Below are positions 1-8,839 of a stretch of DNA of 64,000 nucleotides, piece after piece. This stretch comes from Halorubrum sp. PV6. GTDB lineage: Archaea > Halobacteriota > Halobacteria > Halobacteriales > Haloferacaceae. Position numbers and translations under genes: made by a program. Positions within the stretch are counted from its first letter, which is position 1, and each line of letters begins with the position of its first letter. Under the pieces are notes generated by a model. The model had not been told where the DNA came from and ran no database searches. It worked only from the letters and a program-made list of their open reading frames with translations. Where the stretch lies: positions 186,001 through 250,000 of the forward strand of contig NZ_CP030064.1 of NCBI RefSeq assembly GCF_003990725.2, in the 5' to 3' direction.

Positions 1-594
1 GTGTCCGTCGCCGCGGCGGCCGCCCTCGTCGCCGCGATCGCGGCCATCCCCATCGCGTACTTCGCCGCCACCCACGACTCGCCGCTGTCGACGCTGTTCG
101 AGCGGGTGACGTACGTCGGCTTCGCGGTCCCCGGAATCGTGTTGGCGCTCGCCTTAGTCTACTTCGGGTCGGGGTACCTCCCGTGGCTCTACCAGACGCT
201 CCCACTGTTGGTGTTCGCGTACGTCATCCGCTTTCTCCCGCAGGTCGTCGGGTCGAGTCGGACCGCGATCCTCGGTGTCGACCCCCGGCTCGTCGAGGCG
301 AGCCGCGCGCTCGGCGAGTCCTCTCTCGGCTCGTTCCGCCGAGTGACGTTCCCGCTCGTCCGGTCCGGCATCGTCGCCGGCGCCGCGCTCGTGTTCCTCA
401 CGACGATGAAGGAGCTGCCGGTCACGCTCATCCTCCGGCCCACCGGCTTCGAGACCATCGTCTCGCAGATCTGGCGGGCACAGGAGTCCGGGCTCTACCA
501 GTACGCCGTCGTCCCGACCCTCCTGCTTTTGCTCATCTCCGGGCTCTCGATGATCGTGATGCTCGCTCAGGAGGGCGGGGAAGACGGGCTCTGA
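1..594 (+). CDS. ABC transporter permease, C-terminal part (ferric iron/thiamine type), 5' truncated by window
   Basis: Integral membrane permease subunit of a binding-protein-dependent importer. Several hydrophobic helices are visible. The cytoplasmic EAA loop that docks on the ATPase is recognisable as [20 protein letters not shown] near residues 98-117, followed by the usual [18 protein letters not shown] helix typical of FbpB/ThiP-like permeases. The reading frame is open from base 1, so the true start lies upstream of the window and the GTG at base 1 is probably internal. Iron is the most likely substrate by family resemblance (the MKELP-type segment is common in Fe3+ permeases), but thiamine or another anion-coordinated ligand cannot be excluded. 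No partner ATPase follows; argS comes next after about 100 bases. Confidence 0.85.
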   Translation: MSVAAAAALVAAIAAIPIAYFAATHDSPLSTLFERVTYVGFAVPGIVLALALVYFGSGYLPWLYQTLPLLVFAYVIRFLPQVVGSSRTAILGVDPRLVEASRALGESSLGSFRRVTFPLVRSGIVAGAALVFLTTMKELPVTLILRPTGFETIVSQIWRAQESGLYQYAVVPTLLLLLISGLSMIVMLAQEGGEDGL

Positions 595-664
595 CGCGGC
601 TCCGACCGCTTTCGGTCTCGACCGATCCGCCGACCCGGCTTCTCGCCGTCGCTTCGGAAGGGCC

Positions 665-670
665 TTTTAT
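665..670 (+). promoter_or_regulatory. TATA-like element of argS
   Basis: TTTTAT centred about 24 bases before the argS ATG at 692. This spacing fits a leaderless or nearly leaderless transcript, as is usual in haloarchaea. No Shine-Dalgarno motif precedes the ATG. Confidence 0.5.
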
Positions 671-691
671 GCCGACCCACGAACAGACGGT

Positions 692-2491
692 ATGTTCCGG
701 CAGTTCCGGTCGGAGGTGGCCGACGCGCTCGGCGACGCGCTCGACGCGTTGGATCTCCCGACCGACGACCTCGGTATCGAACGCCCGCCCGACGACATGG
801 ACGCGACGCTCGCCTCCAGCATCGCCTTCCGACTCGCGGGCGTGGTCGGCGACGCGCCGCCGAACGTGGCGGCGACCGTCGCCGACGCGGTCGACATCGA
901 GGGCGCCGACTACGTCGCCGCGGTCGACACCGCCGGCCCCTACATCAACTTCCACGCCGGCGAGCAGTACCTCGTCGACACGCTCGACGCGGCCGCCGCA
1001 GACGCGGCGTACGGCTCGCTCCCCGACCGCGACACCTCGGTGGTCGTCGAACACACCAGCGCGAACCCGACCGGGCCGGTCCACGTCGGCCGCGCCCGCA
1101 ACCCCATCGTCGGCGACGCGGTGGCGAACCTCCTCGACTACGCCGGCTACGACGTCGACCGCCACTACTACGTCAACGACGCGGGCCGGCAGATGGCCGT
1201 GTTCACCTGGGCGTACGAGCGGTTCGACGAAGCCGACCTCGACGAGGAGCCGGCCCGCGACCGCGCCGAGTACGACCTGGTCCGGTACTACCGCAAGGGG
1301 AACGCGTACTTAAATGAGGCCGACGAGGACGCGGTCGAGGCCGCCGAGGCGGAGATCGCCGAGATCCTCCAGGGGCTCGAAGCCGGCGACGAGGCGACCT
1401 TCGAGCGCGTCGGCGAGGTCGTCGACGCGGTTCTCGGCGGGATGAAGGCGTGTCTCGCGCGGCTCCCCGCGGAGTTCGACGAGTTCGTCAAGGAGACGCG
1501 GTTCATGCGCGACGGGTCGACCGACGAGGTGGCGGCGCGGCTCAAGGAGACCGATCACGCGGTTTACGAGGAGGACGCGTGGCAGCTCGCGCTCGACGAC
1601 TGGGGGATCGAGAAGAATCTCGTCTTCCTTCGCTCGGACGACACCTCGCTGTACACGACCCGCGACCTGGCGCACCACGAGTGGAAGTTCGAAAACTACG
1701 ACCGCGCCGTCACGGTCCTCGGCGAGGACCACAAACTGCAGGCCGACCAGCTCGACGCGGCGCTCGAACTGCTCGGCAACGACACCGACCAGCTTGACCA
1801 CCTCATCTTCTCGTACGTGAACCTCCCCGAGGGGAAGATGTCCACGCGAGAGGGCACCGGCGTGATGCTCGACGACCTGATCGACGAGGCGGTCGACCGG
1901 GCCCGCGAGGCGGTCGAGACCCGGATGGACGACCGGATCCGCGACGACGACCTGTCCGAGGCCGACGTCGAACGCATCGCCTCGCAGGTCGGGATCGGGG
2001 CGGTCCGGTACGACATCGTCTCGAAACAGCCCGCGAAGGCGATCACGTTTAAATGGGACGACGCGCTCGACTTCGAGGGCCAGTCCGCCCCGTTCGTCCA
2101 GTACGTCCACGCGAGGTGTTGTGGCATCTTACAGGAGGCCGCCGCCGCGGGCGTCGAGGTGCCGGGCGTGACGGGCGAACGCGTCGACGCGGACGCGCTC
2201 GCCGTCGACGCTACGGTCTTCGAGACCGACGCGGCCCGCGAACTCCTTCGCGAGGTGGCGCGCTTCCCGGCCGTCATCGAGTCGGCGGCGACGGATCTCG
2301 AACCGCACACCATCGCGACGTTCACCCGCGAGTTCGCCGACGCGTACAACGCCTTCTACCGCGAGTGCCCGGTGGTCACGGCGGAAGACGAGGACCTGCG
2401 GGCCGCCCGCGTCGCGCTCGTCGCGGCCGCGAAACACACGATGGCGAACGCACTCGACGTGCTCGGGGTCGAAGCGCCCGAGTCGATGTAA
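692..2491 (+). CDS. argS: Arginyl-tRNA synthetase
   Basis: Class I aminoacyl-tRNA synthetase that charges tRNA-Arg with arginine using ATP in the cytoplasm. 599 residues, normal for haloarchaeal ArgS. The N-terminal additional domain comes first. The HIGH motif then appears as HVGRARN near residue 130, followed by the characteristic [20 protein letters not shown] stretch. The KMSKS motif is present as GKMSTREG near residue 380. The C-terminal DALR anticodon-binding domain ends in a [18 protein letters not shown]-like tail typical of the family. The ATG at 692 is chosen because the family N-terminus ([13 protein letters not shown]) begins there and a TATA-like box precedes it. Confidence 0.97.
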   Translation: MFRQFRSEVADALGDALDALDLPTDDLGIERPPDDMDATLASSIAFRLAGVVGDAPPNVAATVADAVDIEGADYVAAVDTAGPYINFHAGEQYLVDTLDAAAADAAYGSLPDRDTSVVVEHTSANPTGPVHVGRARNPIVGDAVANLLDYAGYDVDRHYYVNDAGRQMAVFTWAYERFDEADLDEEPARDRAEYDLVRYYRKGNAYLNEADEDAVEAAEAEIAEILQGLEAGDEATFERVGEVVDAVLGGMKACLARLPAEFDEFVKETRFMRDGSTDEVAARLKETDHAVYEEDAWQLALDDWGIEKNLVFLRSDDTSLYTTRDLAHHEWKFENYDRAVTVLGEDHKLQADQLDAALELLGNDTDQLDHLIFSYVNLPEGKMSTREGTGVMLDDLIDEAVDRAREAVETRMDDRIRDDDLSEADVERIASQVGIGAVRYDIVSKQPAKAITFKWDDALDFEGQSAPFVQYVHARCCGILQEAAAAGVEVPGVTGERVDADALAVDATVFETDAARELLREVARFPAVIESAATDLEPHTIATFTREFADAYNAFYRECPVVTAEDEDLRAARVALVAAAKHTMANALDVLGVEAPESM

Positions 2492-2561
2492 CACGGGAGC
2501 GACGCTCCCGTCGAACGGTAGCGGTTCCAACTGGCAGTTCGCAGCGCGCACCGCCGCGTCT

Positions 2562-2571
2562 ACTTATAAAA
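2562..2571 (+). promoter_or_regulatory. TATA-like element upstream of prf1
   Basis: ACTTATAAAA in the 172-base gap between argS and prf1. It would start transcription near 2594 and give a leader of about 70 bases. A second, weaker candidate (CTTACTTAC, 2631-2639) sits about 27 bases before the prf1 ATG and would give a leaderless mRNA. The sequence alone does not decide between them. Confidence 0.4.
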
Positions 2572-2663
2572 CACTCTCCGAGAGACGGTCGGGGTCTCCC
2601 GATCTCTTCGCGTCGGTCGGGAGGTCAAAGCTTACTTACACGCACGCCGCCGTAGTTCGGGTA

Positions 2664-3914
2664 ATGAGTAGCGACGCCCAAGCGGCGAGCGAGGACCGGC
2701 GGAAGTACGAGTTCCGCAAGGTCATCGAGGAGCTCCGAGACTTCGAGGGCTCCGGGACGCAGCTCGTCACCATCTACATCCCCGAGGATCGGCAGGTCTC
2801 CGACGTGGTCGCGCACGTCACCCAGGAACACAGCGAGGCGTCCAACATCAAGTCCAAGCAGACGCGGACGGCGGTTCAAGACGCGCTGACCTCGATCAAA
2901 GACCGGCTCCGCTACTACGACACCTACCCACCGGAAAACGGGATGGTGATCTTCTCCGGCGCCATCGACGCCGGCGGCGGCCAGACCGACATGGTCACCC
3001 GGACCCTCGAATCGCCGCCCCAGCCCGTCGAGTCGTTCCGGTACCACTGCGACTCGGAGTTCCTCACCGAGCCGCTAGAGCACATGCTCGAAGACACCGG
3101 CCTCTTCGGGCTCATCGTCTTAGACCGGCGTGAGGCCAACGTCGGCTGGCTGAAAGGCAAGCGCGTCGAGGCGGTCAAGTCCGCCTCCTCGCTCGTCCCC
3201 GGCAAACAGCGGAAGGGGGGACAGTCCGCCCAGCGGTTCGCCCGGCTCCGGCTCGAAGCGATCGACAACTTCTACCAGGAGGTCGCGGGGATGGCCGACG
3301 ACCTGTTCGTCGACAAGCGCCACGAGATCGACGGCATCCTTGTCGGCGGCCCCTCGCCGACGAAAGACGAGTTCCTCGACGGCGACTACCTCCACCACGA
3401 ACTGCAGGACAAGGTCCTCGGCAAGTTCGACGTGGCGTACACCGACGAGTCCGGCCTGAAAGACCTCGTCGACAATGCGAGCGAAGCGCTCGCCGACCAG
3501 GAGATCGTCGAGGACAAACGCAACATGGAGGAGTTCTTTGAGAACCTCAACACCGGCGAGGAGGCCACCTACGGGTTCGACCAGACCCGGCGCAACCTCA
3601 TCATGGGGTCGGTCGACCGCCTGCTCATCTCCGAGGACCTCCGCTCCGACGTGGTCGTCTACGAGTGTCCGAACGGTCACGAGGAGTACGAGGTCGTCGA
3701 CTCGCGACACTCGACGCCCGCACACGAGTGTTCCGAGTGCGGCGAAGACGCCGAAGTCGACGAGCGCGAAGACGTGATCGAACACCTGATGGCCATCGCC
3801 GAACAGCGCGGCACCGACACTAAGTTCATCTCCACAGACTTCGAAAAGGGCGAACAGCTCCTCGACGCGTTCGGCGGCATCGCGGGTATTCTGCGGTACT
3901 CGACGGGCGTCTAA
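2664..3914 (+). CDS. prf1: Peptide chain release factor aRF1
   Basis: Archaeal/eukaryotic-type class I release factor that reads all three stop codons and triggers peptidyl-tRNA hydrolysis on the ribosome. 416 residues. The stop-codon recognition motif NIKS is at about residue 61 (SNIKSKQTRTAV). The GGQ motif that acts at the peptidyl transferase centre is at about residue 185 (KGGQSAQRF). The third domain contains a CPNGHEEYEVV...CSECGEDAE zinc-like knuckle of two cysteine pairs. Full length, with no disruption. It is convergent with the downstream DtxR-type gene, 49 bases away. Confidence 0.97.
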   Translation: MSSDAQAASEDRRKYEFRKVIEELRDFEGSGTQLVTIYIPEDRQVSDVVAHVTQEHSEASNIKSKQTRTAVQDALTSIKDRLRYYDTYPPENGMVIFSGAIDAGGGQTDMVTRTLESPPQPVESFRYHCDSEFLTEPLEHMLEDTGLFGLIVLDRREANVGWLKGKRVEAVKSASSLVPGKQRKGGQSAQRFARLRLEAIDNFYQEVAGMADDLFVDKRHEIDGILVGGPSPTKDEFLDGDYLHHELQDKVLGKFDVAYTDESGLKDLVDNASEALADQEIVEDKRNMEEFFENLNTGEEATYGFDQTRRNLIMGSVDRLLISEDLRSDVVVYECPNGHEEYEVVDSRHSTPAHECSECGEDAEVDEREDVIEHLMAIAEQRGTDTKFISTDFEKGEQLLDAFGGIAGILRYSTGV

Positions 3915-3963
3915 GCGGCGCGGACGCCAACGGCCAGCCGTCCCGAGGTGTCGTACCGCGCGA

Positions 3964-4401
3964 CTACTCCGATTCGACGGGGGCTGTCGCGATGTCCAGA
4001 CACGCACAGGCGTCGGTTTCGGGGTCGAAGCAGTCCGGACACTCCGGCTGTCGATCGATGATCGTGTCGAGCCGGTCGGCGACGGTGTCGTCGATGACCG
4101 CCTCGAGTTCGTGTGCCTCCTCGCGGAACTCCTCGACGCCGAGGACGTTCGCGAGGAAGCGCTCGATGATACAGTACGTCTGCAGCGCGTCGCGGGCGCG
4201 CACGATGCCGTCGTCGGTGAGCCGGACTCCCTTGTACTTCTCGTGTTCGGCGAGGTCGCGCTCCTCTAGTTTGCCGATCATCTCGTTTGCGCTCGCCGGA
4301 CTCACGTCCAAGGCGTCGGCTATCGACCCGGTCGACGCGGGACCGTCTTCCTGCTTCTGTACGACGTATATCGTCTTGAGGTACTGGTCTGCGGTGTTCA
4401 C
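3964..4401 (-). CDS. DtxR/MntR-family metal-dependent transcriptional regulator
   Basis: 145-residue iron- or manganese-responsive repressor. An N-terminal winged helix (TADQYLKTIYVV...ASTGSIADALDVSPASANEMIGKLEERDL) is followed by the dimerisation/metal domain (CIIERFLANVLGVEEFREEAHELEAVIDD). It ends in a short cysteine-rich tail (CPDCF...CAC) that could be an extra metal site. Length matches the short SirR-type members that lack the SH3-like domain. It lies 43 bases downstream of the ferritin-like gene on the same strand and next to the suf genes, so control of iron storage and Fe-S assembly is the natural guess. The target genes are inferred, not shown. Confidence 0.88.
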   Translation of the reverse strand: MNTADQYLKTIYVVQKQEDGPASTGSIADALDVSPASANEMIGKLEERDLAEHEKYKGVRLTDDGIVRARDALQTYCIIERFLANVLGVEEFREEAHELEAVIDDTVADRLDTIIDRQPECPDCFDPETDACACLDIATAPVESE

Positions 4402-4444
4402 TGCTTCCCTCCATCGGCACTCGTCGTCGGTTCGATCCCCCGGT

Positions 4445-4939
4445 TCATCGCTGCTCCATGACCGCTGTCACGTCTCTGACCCCATCGGCCTCGTCTTCGC
4501 GGATCGCCCGTAACTCCGTGAGCAGCTCGTCTCGGTCGATCGCGAACTCGGCGTCCGATTCTTCGAGCGCCTCGATGAGGTCGTCGTAGAACTTGTAGGC
4601 GGTCTCCTCGTTACACAGCTGATCGTAGAGGACGCCGTCGAAGTCCTCGGGGCGCGTCCGCCCGTATCGCGCGTCCACGAGCGATTCGATCTCGTCGAAC
4701 GGGACGCTGTCGACGCCGAGCCCCTCGATGAGCGACTCCAATCGCTGGCGGTGCTCGGCCGACTCCTCGGCCGCGTCGGCGAGCAGGGTCTCTATCGTGT
4801 CGTCGAGTTCGTCGTCGAGGCTCTGGTAGTGGTGGTGCGACCGCGCTTCGACGACCTCCTCTAACACGATCCCGATCTGTAACAGCCGGGCGAGCTGATC
4901 GTCTGAGTCGATCCGTTGGCTCACGCTCACGGGTCCCAC
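4445..4939 (-). CDS. Ferritin-like four-helix protein
   Basis: 164 residues, predicted almost all helical. It has pairs of acidic and histidine residues in the pattern of di-iron ferritin-like proteins (EEVVEARSHH, EESAEHRQRLE, NEETAYKFYDDLIEAL). An iron storage or peroxide-scavenging role is likely by family and by position between a DtxR-type regulator and the suf genes. The start is uncertain: GTG at 4939, or in-frame GTGs at 4930 or 4924. A GGTGGG element just upstream would serve the later GTGs better. It is not a classical Dps or bacterioferritin; the exact subfamily is unknown to me. Confidence 0.75.
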   Translation of the reverse strand: MGPVSVSQRIDSDDQLARLLQIGIVLEEVVEARSHHHYQSLDDELDDTIETLLADAAEESAEHRQRLESLIEGLGVDSVPFDEIESLVDARYGRTRPEDFDGVLYDQLCNEETAYKFYDDLIEALEESDAEFAIDRDELLTELRAIREDEADGVRDVTAVMEQR

Positions 4940-5086
4940 CTTTCACATTCCGATACAACCGTTCGCATACACGGCAGTCGGGGGCAGGCCAACTTAAGAA
5001 GTTCCCTTGGTTCGGCGCACGAGCGCGATGGCGGCGGCTCGCCGTCGTTGCACGCGAAAAATTGGAGCGTCGGTCGCCGTGCGCGA

Positions 5087-6301
5087 CTACTGCAGTCGCT
5101 CGAAGACGAGTTCCTTGACGTCGTCGCGGAACTCGTCGACCGCGATCTCCTCTAACACGGGAACGAAGAAGCCCTCGACGAGCATGTTCCGCGCCGTGCG
5201 CGAGTCGATCGTCCGACTCTCCAAGTAGAACAGGTCCTCCGCGTCGACCTGTCCGACCGTCGCCGAGTGCGACGCCTCGGTGTCGTGGTTGTGGATGATC
5301 AGCTTCGGCGACGCGTCCGCCTCGGCGTCGTCCGACAGCATCAGCGTGTTCTCGCGCTGGTAGCTCGAGGTGTTCCACGCGTCGTTGCCGACGTCTTGGA
5401 CGCCCTCGTAGACCGAGCGGGCCACGTCGTCGAGCACGCCGCGCGTGACCAGGTCGGCCGTCGTGTGCTCGGCCTGGTGCCAGACGCGGGCGTTGATGTC
5501 GAAGTGCTGGTCGTCGGTCCCGAAGAACGTCCCGACGATCTGGCTCTCGGAGCCGTCGCCGTTCAGTTCGGTCTCGACGTCGGAGCGGGTGAGCTTCGAA
5601 CCGAAGTTGCTCTCGATCCAGTCGACCGTCGAGTACGCGTCGGTTACGGCGCGTTTCAGCGAGTAGGTGTACGTCTCGTCGTCGAGGTTCTGTAGCGAGC
5701 CGAACTGCACGCTCGCGTTCTCGCCCGCGGCGATTTCGACGAGGTTCGAGAAGTACCGGTCGCCGTCGACGCTACCCTCACCGGACTCGATCGATTCGAG
5801 AATCGTCACCGACGACGACTCCTCGGCGACGACGAGCGTCTGGCTGAAAAGCGAGCGGGAGTTCATCTCCGCGCGCACCGTCACGTCCTCGACATCGACG
5901 CCCTCGGGGACGTAGACGAAGGTGCCGGTGGTGAAGAGCGCGACCGACAGCGCGGTGAAGTAGTTGTGTTCGGGGTCGAGTACGGACCCGAAGTTCGCCT
6001 CGATGACGTCGCCGTACTCGTCGAACGCCTCGGTGAAGGGGAGGACGACGACCTCGTCGTCTCCGGCCGATCGCTCCGTGGTGTCCGACTGGTTGAGCGG
6101 ATCGACCAGCGACTCGAAGTCGAGGGCCTCTAAGTCCGTCCAGCGGCGCCCCGGCGTCTGGATAACGTCGGGGAGGTCGGCCGTCTCAAGCGCCGAAAGC
6201 GCGTTCAGACGGGTCTCTAAGAGCCACTCGGGCTCGTCGCGTTCGTCGGCGATGCGTCGTACCGTGTCCTCAGAGAGGCTCTCGATTGCTTGCGTACTCA
6301 T
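5087..6301 (-). CDS. sufD: Fe-S cluster assembly protein SufD
   Basis: 404-residue beta-helix scaffold subunit of the SufBCD complex, which builds Fe-S clusters in the cytoplasm. An N-terminal helical segment (SEDTVRRIADERDEPEWLLETRLNAL) precedes the long beta-helix core. The C-terminal domain has the family signature SHSATVGQVDAEDLFYLESR, including the histidine that corresponds to the functional histidine of bacterial SufD. It ends 147 bases before the ferritin-like gene and starts 1 base after sufB ends, so it is the last gene of sufC-sufB-sufD on the minus strand. Confidence 0.95.
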   Translation of the reverse strand: MSTQAIESLSEDTVRRIADERDEPEWLLETRLNALSALETADLPDVIQTPGRRWTDLEALDFESLVDPLNQSDTTERSAGDDEVVVLPFTEAFDEYGDVIEANFGSVLDPEHNYFTALSVALFTTGTFVYVPEGVDVEDVTVRAEMNSRSLFSQTLVVAEESSSVTILESIESGEGSVDGDRYFSNLVEIAAGENASVQFGSLQNLDDETYTYSLKRAVTDAYSTVDWIESNFGSKLTRSDVETELNGDGSESQIVGTFFGTDDQHFDINARVWHQAEHTTADLVTRGVLDDVARSVYEGVQDVGNDAWNTSSYQRENTLMLSDDAEADASPKLIIHNHDTEASHSATVGQVDAEDLFYLESRTIDSRTARNMLVEGFFVPVLEEIAVDEFRDDVKELVFERLQ

Positions 6302-6302
6302 A

Positions 6303-7733
6303 TTATCCGAGCGAGCCCTCCATCTCGAGTTCGACGAGCCGGTTGAGTTCGACCGCGTACTCGATGGGCAACTCTTCCGTGATGGGCTCGATGAAGCCCG
6401 AAACGATCATCTGTTTGGCGTCGTCGTCGTCGAGACCGCGCGACTGCAGGTAGAAGATGTCCTCGTCGCCGATCTTCCCGACGGTCGCCTCGTGGGCGAC
6501 GTCGACCTTCGACTCGTTGATCTCCATGTACGGCATGGTGTCGGAGGTCGACTCGTTGTCGAACATCAGCGCGTCGCACTCCACGGCGGTCGAGGAGTTC
6601 TCGGCGCCGTCGGCGATGTGGACGAGACCCCGGTAGTTCGTGCGGCCGCCGTCCTTCGAGATCGATTTCGACTCGATGGTCGATTTGGTCTCGGGCGCGT
6701 TGTGGTACACCTTCGCGCCGGTGTCGATGTTCTGGCCCTCGCCCGCGAAGGCGATGGTGATGTGGTTGTCGGAGGCGCCGCGACCCTTCAGGATCGTCGA
6801 CGGGTACAGCATCGTCGCCTTCGACCCCATCGACCCGGAAATCCACTCCATGCGCCCGCCCTTCTCGGCGATGGCGCGCTTCGTGTTCAGGTTGTAGGTG
6901 TTCTTCGACCAGTTTTGCACGGTCGAGTACTGGACGTGTGCGTCCTCGCCGACGAAGACCTCGACGCCGCCGGAGTGGAGGTTAAACGCCGAGTACTTCG
7001 GCGCGGAACAGCCCTCGATGTAGTGGACCTCGGAGCCCTCCTCGGCGATGATGAGCGTGTGCTCGAACTGGCCCATCCCCTCGGAGTTCATCCGGAAGTA
7101 CGCTTGGACCGGCATGTCTACCGTGGTGTTCTCCGGCACGTAGACGAACGAGCCGCCGGACCAGATGGCGCCGTGCAGCGCGGCGAACTTGTTGTCGCTC
7201 GGGGGGACGCACTTCGTCATGAAGTGCTCGCGGACGAGCTCTTCGTGCTCCTGGACGGCCTCGTCCATGTTACAGAAGATGACGCCCTTCTCTTCCCACC
7301 GCTCCTGCATGTTCTGGTAGACGACCTCCGACTCGTACTGGGCGCCGACGCCGGAGAGCGCGTTCTTCTCGGCCTCCGGGATGCCCAGTTTGTCGAAGGT
7401 GTCTTTGATCTCGTCCGGCAGTTCCGTCCAGTCGTCGACGCCCGCCCGAACGTCGACGTCGGGCCGGATGTACGGAACGATCTCGTCGATGTCGACTTCG
7501 CTCAGGTCCGGCTGGCCGGGCCAGTCGGTCGGCATCGGCATCTCTTGGTACTGCTTGAGCGCGCGCAGGCGCCGCTCTAACATCCACTCCGGTTCGTCTT
7601 TGTCCTCCGAGATGACGCGGACCGTCTCCTCGGTGAGACCCTTGTCGGTCTTGAAGGCGGACTTCTCCTCCTTTTTAAACTCGAAGCGGGCCTCGGTGTC
7701 TGTCTCTTTGAGGTCGTCTTGTTGTGAACTCAT
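6303..7733 (-). CDS. sufB: Fe-S cluster assembly scaffold SufB
   Basis: 476-residue scaffold subunit on which the nascent Fe-S cluster forms with SufC and SufD. The family features are complete: the N-terminal EPEWMLERRLRALKQYQ block, CSAPKYSAFNLHSGGVEVFVG, the AENSSTAVECDALMFDNES segment carrying the conserved cysteine, and HEATVGKIGDEDIFYLQSRG with the conserved glutamate. The first ~30 residues are a charged haloarchaeal extension. It sits between sufC (52 bases upstream) and sufD (1 base downstream). Confidence 0.97.
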   Translation of the reverse strand: MSSQQDDLKETDTEARFEFKKEEKSAFKTDKGLTEETVRVISEDKDEPEWMLERRLRALKQYQEMPMPTDWPGQPDLSEVDIDEIVPYIRPDVDVRAGVDDWTELPDEIKDTFDKLGIPEAEKNALSGVGAQYESEVVYQNMQERWEEKGVIFCNMDEAVQEHEELVREHFMTKCVPPSDNKFAALHGAIWSGGSFVYVPENTTVDMPVQAYFRMNSEGMGQFEHTLIIAEEGSEVHYIEGCSAPKYSAFNLHSGGVEVFVGEDAHVQYSTVQNWSKNTYNLNTKRAIAEKGGRMEWISGSMGSKATMLYPSTILKGRGASDNHITIAFAGEGQNIDTGAKVYHNAPETKSTIESKSISKDGGRTNYRGLVHIADGAENSSTAVECDALMFDNESTSDTMPYMEINESKVDVAHEATVGKIGDEDIFYLQSRGLDDDDAKQMIVSGFIEPITEELPIEYAVELNRLVELEMEGSLG

Positions 7734-7785
7734 GATAGTATGTTACGTGTTGCCCCGTTTATTCCTGTTGAGTGACCATAATCGG

Positions 7786-8706
7786 TTACGCGGCCTCGAA
7801 CGCGTCCTCGCGGACCCAGTCGTACCCCTTGTCCTCGAGCTTCTCGGCGAGCTCCGGGCCGCCGCTCTTGACGACCTCGCCGTCAAGCATGACGTGGACG
7901 TGGTCGGGTTCGACGTAGTCGAGGATCCGCTGGTAGTGAGTGATCTGGAGGACGCCCGTGCCCTGCTCGTCGCGGAGCGCGTTGATCCCCTTCGAGACGT
8001 CTTGCAGTCGGTCGATGTCCAGCCCCGAGTCGATCTCGTCGAGGACGGCGACCGCGGGCTCTAACATTGCGGCCTGCAGGACCTCGTTCTGTTTCTTCTC
8101 GCCGCCGGAGAAGCCGGCGTTGAGGTACCGCTGCATGAACCTCTCGTCCATGTCGAGCAGTTCCATCTTCTCCGAGAGAATCTCCTGGAACTCCGCGACA
8201 CCGATCTCGCCGTCGTCGGCGGGACCCTCCATCGGGGAGGTCTCGTAGCCGGCGTCCCCGTCGTCGTCGTCGGCCGCTTCGGCGTCCTCGTCTTCGAACA
8301 GCTCCTCACGCTCGTCCGCCTTGGCGTTGAGGGACTGACGGAGGAAGTTCGTCATCGTGACACCCTCGATCTCCGCCGGGTACTGGAACCCGAGGAAGAT
8401 GCCGAGCGCGGCGCGCTCGTTGGGTTCGAGTTCGAGCAGCTCCCAGTGGTAATCTTCGTCGTCGAGGTCGCCGTCGATGTCAGCGACGTCCTCTTCGTCG
8501 AGGTGGAGCAGGACCTCGCCGCCCGTGACCTCGTAGGCCGGGTGTCCGGCGATTACCTTCGCAAGCGTCGACTTCCCGGAGCCGTTGGGACCCATCAGCG
8601 CGTGGATCTCTCCGGACTCGACGGTCAAGTCGACCCCGCGAAGAATACGTTCGCCGCCCTCTTCCGCCACTCGTGCGTGAAGATCGTTGATTTCGAGAGT
8701 TGCCAT
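7786..8706 (-). CDS. sufC: Fe-S assembly ATPase SufC
   Basis: 306-residue ABC-type ATPase that powers the SufBCD scaffold. Walker A is GPNGSGKST (about residues 39-47), the signature is [10 protein letters not shown] and Walker B is [13 protein letters not shown], followed by the H-loop ITHYQR. It is longer than bacterial SufC (about 250 residues). The extra length comes from two very acidic insertions: [20 protein letters not shown] near residue 70 and a stretch around residues 139-170 rich in Asp/Glu between the Q-loop region and the signature. The first gene of sufCBD. Confidence 0.96.
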   Translation of the reverse strand: MATLEINDLHARVAEEGGERILRGVDLTVESGEIHALMGPNGSGKSTLAKVIAGHPAYEVTGGEVLLHLDEEDVADIDGDLDDEDYHWELLELEPNERAALGIFLGFQYPAEIEGVTMTNFLRQSLNAKADEREELFEDEDAEAADDDDGDAGYETSPMEGPADDGEIGVAEFQEILSEKMELLDMDERFMQRYLNAGFSGGEKKQNEVLQAAMLEPAVAVLDEIDSGLDIDRLQDVSKGINALRDEQGTGVLQITHYQRILDYVEPDHVHVMLDGEVVKSGGPELAEKLEDKGYDWVREDAFEAA

Positions 8707-8799
8707 ATGTATTCTCGTGCCTCGTGGATCAATAGAGTGGGTTGAGGAGGTTAATGGTTACGAATCCACCCGTAGAATATCCAAAATAGGATAAGAATT

Positions 8800-8816
8800 T
8801 TTTCGACGATCGAAAA
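8800..8816. repeat. Inverted repeat between polB and sufC
   Basis: TTTTCGA-CGA-TCGAAAA, a perfect 7-bp-arm palindrome 24 bases beyond the polB stop and about 94 bases before the sufC start. It could be a transcript hairpin ending polB or a protein site near the sufC promoter. The flanking run of six Ts lies on the plus strand, which is the wrong side for a simple minus-strand terminator. Confidence 0.35.
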
Positions 8817-8839
8817 CAGTTTTGTCCAACACGACTCGG

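Noticed and set aside
5964-7580. 538-codon open frame opposite sufB/sufD
   Set aside because: Antisense to highly conserved SufB and SufD and composed of Val/Leu/Arg repeats typical of antisense frames.
8800-8816. Rho-independent-type terminator for polB
   Set aside because: The stem is good but on the polB strand it is followed by As, not Ts, so I list it only as an inverted repeat.
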